From: Streptomyces sp. CA-210063
GTDB taxonomy: Bacteria > Actinomycetota > Actinomycetes > Streptomycetales > Streptomycetaceae
Direction of reading: 5' to 3'
DNA length: 64,000 nt
Assembly (NCBI RefSeq): GCF_024612015.1
Contig: NZ_CP102512.1
Span: forward strand, 620,001 to 684,000
The notes below the pieces were generated by a model that worked only from the letters and a program-made list of their open reading frames with translations, was not told the origin of the DNA and did not search any database. Position numbers and translations under genes: made by a program. This document shows, one piece after another, positions 59,179 through 64,000 of this stretch (position 1 is its first letter; the number at the start of each line of letters is the position of its first letter).

Positions 59179-59871
59179 GGCGCCCGGGCAGGACGCCGCG
59201 CTCGCCCGGGAGAGCAGGATGTGCATGCGCTCGGTGAGCTGCGCCATGTCGTCGGCGGGCTTGTGGAAGGCCAGGCGTACGTCGCCGTTGCCGCGTGCCC
59301 GCTCGATGCGCAGGGTGAGGCCGTGCCGGTCGACGGCGAGCGGCTGGACGCGTACGGCGCCGTGCAGGCTGTCGTGCGGGACGAGCCGGGTGAGGCGCTC
59401 GACGGCATCGGGGTGCGCGTCGGCGAGATGGGTCAGCAGCCGGGACTCGGCCGTGGCCAGCGGATCCGGTCGGGCGGCGGCGAACTCGTCGAGGTCGACC
59501 ACGACCGCGCCGGACGGCTCGCGCAGCACGACGCGGGTGGCCCGGAACTCCAGGTCCCCGTCCTTGGGCGCGAACCAGCCGGCGAGCCAGAGCCGGGCCC
59601 GGATACGGTTGCGCACGGGGACGGGCGCCACGTCGGCGAACTCCAGCACGGCGGACGGCTCGCCACGCGGCGCGCAGATCGCGGCGGCGACGAGCGTACT
59701 GTCCTCGGGGACGCACAGGATCACCCGGCCGTCCTCGGTGACGGTGTGCGCGCCGACGAACTCCTCGCGACCGCCCTCGGCGGTCACCGCGCAGGACCAC
59801 GCCGCCGCGAGCATCGAGCGGGCACGCTCCGCCGCGGCGGGCGCGGCCGTCCAGATGTGACGGTCACCCAT
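59146..59871 (-). CDS. DUF2470 domain protein (heme/iron-related, HugZ-like)
   Basis: Cytoplasmic protein of 241 residues. The N-terminal part resembles a split-barrel pyridoxamine-oxidase-like fold (CAVTAEGGREEFVGAHTVTE, AVLEFADVAPVPVRNRIRAR, KDGDLEFRATRVVLREPSG). The C-terminal DUF2470 part has LLTHLADAHPDAVERLTRLV and HGLTLRIERARGNGDVRLAF. Related proteins take part in heme handling. A 19-bp iron box directly upstream suggests repression under high iron. The 3' end overlaps the lactonase gene. Confidence 0.8.
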   Translation of the reverse strand: MGDRHIWTAAPAAAERARSMLAAAWSCAVTAEGGREEFVGAHTVTEDGRVILCVPEDSTLVAAAICAPRGEPSAVLEFADVAPVPVRNRIRARLWLAGWFAPKDGDLEFRATRVVLREPSGAVVVDLDEFAAARPDPLATAESRLLTHLADAHPDAVERLTRLVPHDSLHGAVRVQPLAVDRHGLTLRIERARGNGDVRLAFHKPADDMAQLTERMHILLSRASAASCPGALQRQRTDGDG

Positions 59872-59884
59872 CCCAAAACCTCCC

Positions 59885-59903
59885 TTAGGTAAGCCTTGCC
59901 TAA
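59885..59903. promoter_or_regulatory. DmdR/IdeR-type iron box (TTAGGTAAGCCTTGCCTAA)
   Basis: The 19-bp dyad matches the actinobacterial iron-regulator consensus TTAGGTTAGSCTCACCTAA closely, with conserved half-sites TTAGG and CCTAA. It ends 14 bp upstream of the DUF2470 start codon on the minus strand, so a bound repressor would block transcription. Confidence 0.85.
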
Positions 59904-60002
59904 CCTATCGAAGATCCGGGCGTACGCCAACCACCTCCCGCCAGTCGGGTGAACTCCCTGTTCGCCCCAGCGAACCGAACACGGCTCGCGAGCGAGCCGA
60001 AC

Positions 60003-60611
60003 TCAGTCGGCGAGCACTCCGAAAAGCGCCCGCACACACAGGTCCCGCACCTGCTCCCGGGACAACTCGGAACCCCTCAGCCACTCCAGACACACGGCCG
60101 TCGTGAACGACAGCCACCCGCGTACGGCGAGCCGCATCTCCGGCCGCCCGTCGAGCGCCGCAGCGAACTCGGTGTCCGACGCCAGCGCCGCCAGAATCTG
60201 CGCCTCCTGCGCGGCCAGGGCGCGCTGATAGACCTTGCGCACGGTCTGGTCGCCGGTGGCGTCGGCGCGATGGAAGGCCCGGAAGCCGTGGGCGTGCTCC
60301 TCGACGTACGCGAGGAAGGCGTCGAGTCCGTTGGCCAGCCGCTCACGCGCCGACCGACCCGGTGCGGGGGTCATCATCCGCAGCATCCGCTCGCTCTCGC
60401 GCTCGACCACGGCCGCGAAGAAGTCCCGCTTGTTCGGGAAGTAGTGGTAGAGCAGCCCCCGCGAGACACCGGCGATCTCGGCCACCTGCTCGATCCACAC
60501 GTCGTCGTACGAACTCTCCGCGAACAGCCGGGTCCCGACCGCGAGAAGCTGCTCGCGCCGCTCCTCGGTACTGAGCCGTCGGCGCGGCCGCTCTCCCTGC
60601 TTGGCTGCCAT
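60003..60611 (-). CDS. TetR family transcriptional regulator, divergent from P450
   Basis: Repressor of 202 residues. DNA-binding domain: RREQLLAVGTRLFAESSYDD, then VAEIAGVSRGLLYHYFPNKR. The C-terminal ligand domain is helical. It is divergent from the cytochrome P450 gene with 106 bp between the starts, and a 9-bp inverted repeat lies in that gap. The regulator likely controls both genes, with a fatty acid or related lipophilic ligand as a guess from the P450 type. Confidence 0.9.
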   Translation of the reverse strand: MAAKQGERPRRRLSTEERREQLLAVGTRLFAESSYDDVWIEQVAEIAGVSRGLLYHYFPNKRDFFAAVVERESERMLRMMTPAPGRSARERLANGLDAFLAYVEEHAHGFRAFHRADATGDQTVRKVYQRALAAQEAQILAALASDTEFAAALDGRPEMRLAVRGWLSFTTAVCLEWLRGSELSREQVRDLCVRALFGVLAD

Positions 60612-60630
60612 GGCGGCACTTTACTTGACG

Positions 60631-60673
60631 CGGGTTCAACAACAGGATGAGACTGGACCCGCTATTGAACCCG
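60631..60673. promoter_or_regulatory. Inverted repeat CGGGTTCAA / TTGAACCCG in TetR-P450 intergenic region
   Basis: CGGGTTCAA (60631-60639) and TTGAACCCG (60665-60673) are perfect complements with a 25-bp spacer, centred between the divergent genes. Each arm could be a half-site of a separate TetR dimer or both could serve one extended operator. TTGACG at 60625-60630 is a possible -35 for the P450 promoter. Confidence 0.6.
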
Positions 60674-60717
60674 AGTACAACAGCTTCGTACGGCGTGCGC
60701 GCGAGGGAGATGTGGTC

Positions 60718-62193
60718 ATGACGGCGACGACCGGGCCCACGGCTGTCAGGGGTTTCCGCAGCGCCGAGCTGGGCTGGCCCGAGCTGCACCGCATACCGCG
60801 TCCGCCGTACCGGCTGCCCGTCATCGGCGACGCGCTCGGCACGAACGTCCGTACGCCGATCCAGGACTCCCTGCGCCTCGGGCGGCGGCTCGGGCCGATC
60901 TTCCGGCGGAAGGCGTTCGGCAAGGAGATCGTCTTCGTGGGAGGCGCCGGGCTCGCGACCGAGCTGGCGGACGAGTCACGGTTCGCCAAGCATGTGGGCC
61001 TGGGGGTCGCCAATCTGCGGCCGGTGGCCGGGGACGGGCTCTTCACGGCGTACAACCACGAGCCCAACTGGCAACTGGCGCACGACGTCCTGGCCCCGGG
61101 CTTCAGCCGGGAGGCCATGGCGGGCTACCACCCGATGATGCTCGACGTGGCCGAGCGGCTGATGGACCACTGGGACCGGGCGGGCGCGGCGGGCGCCACC
61201 GTGGACGTGCCCGGCGACATGACCAAGCTGACGCTGGAGACGATCGCCCGCACAGGCTTCGGCCACGACTTCGGCTCCTTCGAGCGCACCAGGCCGCACC
61301 CCTTCGTCGCCGCGATGGTCGGCACGCTGACCTACGCCCAGCGCCGCAACCTCGTCCCCGACCCGCTGGCCCCGCTGCTGCTGCGGGGCGCCGCCCGGCA
61401 CAACCGGGCGGACATGGCGTATCTGAACGAGACGGTCGACGCGGTGGTGCGGGCGCGGCGGTCGTCGAGTGGCGGTATCGGTGGCGCCGGTGACGGTGAT
61501 CTGCTCGACCGCATGCTGGAGACCGCGCACCCGGACACCGGGGAGCGGCTCTCCGCCGAGAACGTCCGGCGTCAGGTCATCACCTTCCTGATCGCCGGTC
61601 ACGAGACCACTTCGGGCGCCCTCTCCTTCGCCCTGCACTACCTCGCCCAGCATCCGGACGTGGCCGCGCGCGCCCGCGCGGAGGTGGACCGGGTGTGGGG
61701 CGGCACCGCGCGGCCCGGCTATGAGCAGGTGGCGAAGCTGCGGTATGTGCGGCGGGTGCTGGACGAGGCGCTGCGGCTGTGGCCGACGGCACCGGCCTTC
61801 TCCCGGGAGGCGCGCGAGGACACCGTGCTGGGCGCAGTCCATCCGATGCGGCGGGGCGCCTGGACGCTCGTACTGGCCGCGATGCTGCACCGCGACCCGG
61901 AGGTCTGGGGCGCGGACGCCGAGCGGTTCGACCCGGACCGCTTCGACGCGGGGGCCGTACGCGCCCGGCCTCCGCATACGTTCAAGCCGTTCGGCACGGG
62001 GGCGCGGGCCTGCATCGGCCGCCAGTTCGCGCTCCACGAGGCCACCTTGGTGCTGGGGTTGCTGCTGCGCCGCTACGAGGTGCGGCCGGACCCCGCGTAC
62101 CGGCTGCGGGTGGCCGAGCGGCTGACACTGATGCCGGCCGGGCTGCGGCTGAACGTGGAGCGATGCCCTCGCCGCCGTCACGCCGTCCAGTGA
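60718..62193 (+). CDS. Cytochrome P450, CYP102-like heme domain without reductase
   Basis: Monooxygenase of 491 residues. Oxygen-activation helix AGHETTSG (293-300), ExxR at Glu350-Arg353 ([20 protein letters not shown]), heme ligand Cys432 in [20 protein letters not shown]. The last motif and [17 protein letters not shown] closely resemble CYP102A (P450 BM3) type fatty-acid hydroxylases, but the gene ends after the heme domain, so electrons must come from separate partners; no ferredoxin gene is adjacent. ATG 60718 has GAGGGAG upstream. Tail-to-tail overlap of 16 bp with the pentapeptide gene. Confidence 0.92.
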   Translation: MTATTGPTAVRGFRSAELGWPELHRIPRPPYRLPVIGDALGTNVRTPIQDSLRLGRRLGPIFRRKAFGKEIVFVGGAGLATELADESRFAKHVGLGVANLRPVAGDGLFTAYNHEPNWQLAHDVLAPGFSREAMAGYHPMMLDVAERLMDHWDRAGAAGATVDVPGDMTKLTLETIARTGFGHDFGSFERTRPHPFVAAMVGTLTYAQRRNLVPDPLAPLLLRGAARHNRADMAYLNETVDAVVRARRSSSGGIGGAGDGDLLDRMLETAHPDTGERLSAENVRRQVITFLIAGHETTSGALSFALHYLAQHPDVAARARAEVDRVWGGTARPGYEQVAKLRYVRRVLDEALRLWPTAPAFSREAREDTVLGAVHPMRRGAWTLVLAAMLHRDPEVWGADAERFDPDRFDAGAVRARPPHTFKPFGTGARACIGRQFALHEATLVLGLLLRRYEVRPDPAYRLRVAERLTLMPAGLRLNVERCPRRRHAVQ

Positions 62194-63008
62194 GCGGGGC
62201 GGGTGACTGATGCCGGCAGACGGGTCCCGGCGCTGCCGCGTGCCGCGTTGACCTGGGGCTGGGTCAGGAAGAAGGCGCCGGTCAGGTCCGCGTCGGTGAG
62301 GTCGGTGTCGCGGAGGTCGGCGCCTATCAGGTCAGCGCCGCGCAGATCGGCGCCGGTCAGGTCGGCGGCTATGAGGTAGGCGCCACGGAGGTTGGCCTTT
62401 CTGAGGTCGGCACCCTTGAGGCGCGCGCCCATGAGGTCGGCGCCCCGGCGGTTCTGCTTGCGCCCGGCGCCCGCCCGCATGAGATCACTGACCCGCAGGA
62501 GCAGCTCATTGACTCCCTGCCGGTGCGCGGAGACGTCCAACTTCCCCAGTTCCTCGGCCGTTTGCCCGGTCAGCCGCTCGGTCTCGTCGAGGGCCCGGCG
62601 CAGGTCGGCGTGCACCGGCCGGGCGGCGGGGAGGGTCAGCGCTTCGGTCAGGTACCAGAGGAGTTCGTGGAGTTGGCGTACGACCGGGAACACGTCGAAC
62701 ATCCGCCGGGCGTGCTCGCGGCCGCCCGTACGCCAGTTCTCGCCGCCGAAGGTGACCTGGGAGACCTTCTGTCCGGCGCCGAAGCAGTCGTAGACCGTGC
62801 AGCCGTTGAAGCCCTTGTCCCTGAGCCGGGTGTGGATACCGCACCGGAAGTCGTCCCCGAGGTTCCCGCACGCCCGGCCCGCGGCCTTGTCGACGGCGAA
62901 GTCCGCCGAGGCGGTGAAGGGCAGGGCCACACAGCACAGGCCGAAGCAGCTGGCGCAGTCCGCGCGCAGGTCACGCAGGTTGAGGGCGTCACCGGATCCT
63001 TGTTCCAT
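62178..63008 (-). CDS. Pentapeptide-repeat protein with N-terminal cysteine-rich domain
   Basis: Protein of 276 residues. The C-terminal part (about 200-255) has A(D/N)LxG-type pentapeptide repeats: [20 protein letters not shown], then [20 protein letters not shown], forming a short right-handed beta helix. The N-terminal half has eight or more cysteines in [26 protein letters not shown], a pattern suggesting metal binding. A helical middle (residues 90-190) joins them. ATG 63008 has AGGG upstream. Function unknown; such repeat proteins may bind DNA gyrase, but no evidence exists here. Confidence 0.83.
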   Translation of the reverse strand: MEQGSGDALNLRDLRADCASCFGLCCVALPFTASADFAVDKAAGRACGNLGDDFRCGIHTRLRDKGFNGCTVYDCFGAGQKVSQVTFGGENWRTGGREHARRMFDVFPVVRQLHELLWYLTEALTLPAARPVHADLRRALDETERLTGQTAEELGKLDVSAHRQGVNELLLRVSDLMRAGAGRKQNRRGADLMGARLKGADLRKANLRGAYLIAADLTGADLRGADLIGADLRDTDLTDADLTGAFFLTQPQVNAARGSAGTRLPASVTRPAHWTA

Positions 63009-63026
63009 ACGGTTCACCCTAACGAG

Positions 63027-63078
63027 AACTCACCGATGAGTTTTCGGGGGCGGAGGCGTCTCTAATACAACCGAAAAC
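63027..63078. promoter_or_regulatory. Inverted repeats in divergent pentapeptide/DUF5999 promoter
   Basis: AACTCA-CCGA-TGAGTT (63027-63042) is a perfect 16-bp palindrome overlapping a wider repeat, GTTTTCGG (63040-63047) and CCGAAAAC (63071-63078). GAGGT-GGAC-ACCTC follows at about 63093-63108. The region is AT-rich for this genome and presumably contains both promoters. Confidence 0.45.
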
Positions 63079-63132
63079 AAGCTTCGCTACGACTGAGGTG
63101 GACACCTCGGACGGATCCCCTGAGGAGACATC

Positions 63133-63330
63133 ATGTGCCCCCACCGGCCCGCCTGTCCCACCGCCGACAGCCCCGACCACCACGCCGCCGTGATCGTCTC
63201 CGCCCACCCGGAACAGGGCTGGAGCCTCCTCTGCAACGGCACCATCGTCTTCGACGACACCGGTGAGCTCCTGCCGGACGGCAGCGTCGTCGCCCCGCTG
63301 CGCACCCTGAGCCACGCCCTCGCCGCCTGA
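63133..63330 (+). CDS. DUF5999 family protein (65 aa)
   Basis: Small conserved Streptomyces protein. The start MCPHRPACPTADSPDHHAAV with Cys2 and Cys8, then SAHPEQGWSLLCNGTIVFDD and TGELLPDG, match DUF5999, which has no known function but is nearly universal in the genus. The paired Cys/His near the N-terminus might bind metal. TGAGGAG before ATG 63133 is a good ribosome binding site. Stands alone. Confidence 0.88.
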   Translation: MCPHRPACPTADSPDHHAAVIVSAHPEQGWSLLCNGTIVFDDTGELLPDGSVVAPLRTLSHALAA

Positions 63331-63359
63331 ACCCGACGACGGCTACGCCTCGACGTCCG

Positions 63360-64000
63360 TCACCGAGGGAACAGCTCGAACGCCACCGCCGGTCTGCCGC
63401 CGAACCGCTCCCCCGTGGTGCGCGCGTATCCGGTGAGGAACTCTCGTGCGTATGTCTCGGGGTCCTTCTTCGTCAACGCCTCCAGGTAGGTGCGGTGTTC
63501 GAGGAGGGAGGCGACCGCGCGGTCGAGGCCGGGTGTGGCGTCGACGGCGTGGGTGGGGGTCCAGGAACCGGCGACGGCGACCCAGCGGACGCCGCCCCAG
63601 GGCTCCAGGCCCTGTTCGACGAGTTCCGGGAAGATCCAGCGGTTGCCGGCGTCGCCGGCGGCGTCCAGGGTGGCGCGGCCCACGGCCACGTGGTCGGGGG
63701 TGTTCCAGGCGACCCCGCCCCAGGTGTCGCGGTGGTTGAGGGTGATGACCAGTTCGGGGCGGTGTCTGCGGATGGCGGCCGCGATGTCCCGGCGCAGGGC
63801 GGGGCCGTACTCGACGACGCCGTCCTTGTGGTCGAGGAACTCGACCTCGGACACGCCCACGACGGCCGCGCTCGCCCGCTGCTCCCTCTCGCGCAGCGGG
63901 CCGCACTCCGCGGGCTCCAGGGTGTCGATGCCGGCCTCGCCACGGGTCGCCAGGACGTAGGCGACCTCGCGGCCCGCGTCGGTCCAGGCGGCGATCGCCG
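63360..64000 (-). CDS. PIG-L/LmbE family deacetylase, partial (N-terminus beyond window)
   Basis: Zinc-dependent N-deacetylase of the family that includes MshB and Mca of mycothiol metabolism. The visible 213 codons begin inside the Rossmann-like domain: [51 protein letters not shown], and [25 protein letters not shown] with the zinc-binding His pair. The N-terminal PHPDD-type zinc motif lies outside the window. The C-terminus ends VAFELFPR at TGA 63360. The exact substrate cannot be judged from this part. Confidence 0.85.
   Translation of the reverse strand, partial: AIAAWTDAGREVAYVLATRGEAGIDTLEPAECGPLREREQRASAAVVGVSEVEFLDHKDGVVEYGPALRRDIAAAIRRHRPELVITLNHRDTWGGVAWNTPDHVAVGRATLDAAGDAGNRWIFPELVEQGLEPWGGVRWVAVAGSWTPTHAVDATPGLDRAVASLLEHRTYLEALTKKDPETYAREFLTGYARTTGERFGGRPAVAFELFPR

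Overview
The window is high-GC actinobacterial chromosome, almost certainly Streptomyces. Evidence: strong GC bias at third codon positions, a Streptomyces subtilisin-inhibitor gene, Tat lipoproteins, a perfect CebR-type box (TGGGAGCGCTCCCA) before a GH9 cellulase gene, a DmdR/IdeR-type iron box, an F420-type nitroreductase, and the families DUF4235 and DUF5999. It reads as accessory or arm-proximal chromosome: many transport and catabolic cassettes, each with its own regulator, and few core genes. No rRNA, tRNA, CRISPR array or recognisable transposase gene was found.

Layout. 0-5.5 kb: oligopeptide ABC transporter genes (GNAT, binding protein, fused DppB-DppC permease cut by the window edge), exopolyphosphatase, two small proteins and a palindromic repeat element. 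5.5-12.3 kb: subtilisin inhibitor, cytosine/purine permease, FMN-dependent alpha-hydroxy-acid oxidase, and an unusual sigma-factor/zinc-finger/membrane/ricin-lectin fusion. 12.8-19.2 kb: Fic/ribbon-helix-helix toxin-antitoxin pair, GH9 and GH2 glycoside hydrolases. 19.4-28.9 kb: PAS-GAF-SpoIIE phosphatase, ArsB-like transporter, AraC regulator with a 42-bp minisatellite inside its coding region, PhyH dioxygenase, two-component pair, Tat-exported binding protein. 29-37.6 kb: LuxR regulator and flavoprotein, then a tightly coupled ribose-type ABC transporter plus amidohydrolase operon followed by a MarR gene. 37.7-43.8 kb: LysE exporter, F420-type reductase, CDF metal exporter, thiol-dependent reductase, a second copy of the palindromic element, VOC and GNAT genes, DUF1304-TetR operon. 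43.9-47.1 kb: alcohol and aldehyde dehydrogenases with a divergent MarR gene and paired operators. 47.2-54.3 kb: STAS protein, DUF4230, VanZ, PHP, HAD, a candidate structured RNA with an intrinsic terminator, VanX-type dipeptidase, epimerase. 54.4-64 kb: FBP zinc-finger protein with a hairpin-rich leader, FUSC-type membrane protein, lactonase, iron-box DUF2470 gene, TetR/CYP102-like P450 pair, pentapeptide-repeat protein, DUF5999 and a PIG-L deacetylase cut by the window end.

The genes work mostly as independent cassettes: import plus hydrolysis (31.0-36.8 kb), alcohol-aldehyde oxidation under MarR control (43.9-47.1 kb), polysaccharide breakdown (13.6-19.2 kb), P450 under TetR control (60.0-62.2 kb). 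Short tandem repeats (10, 15, 16, 24 and 42 bp units) and long perfect hairpins recur through the window. The least explained objects are the RNA-like structure at 51605-51770, the repeat-bearing AraC gene, the nested palindrome at 41639-41767 and the sigma/ricin fusion.
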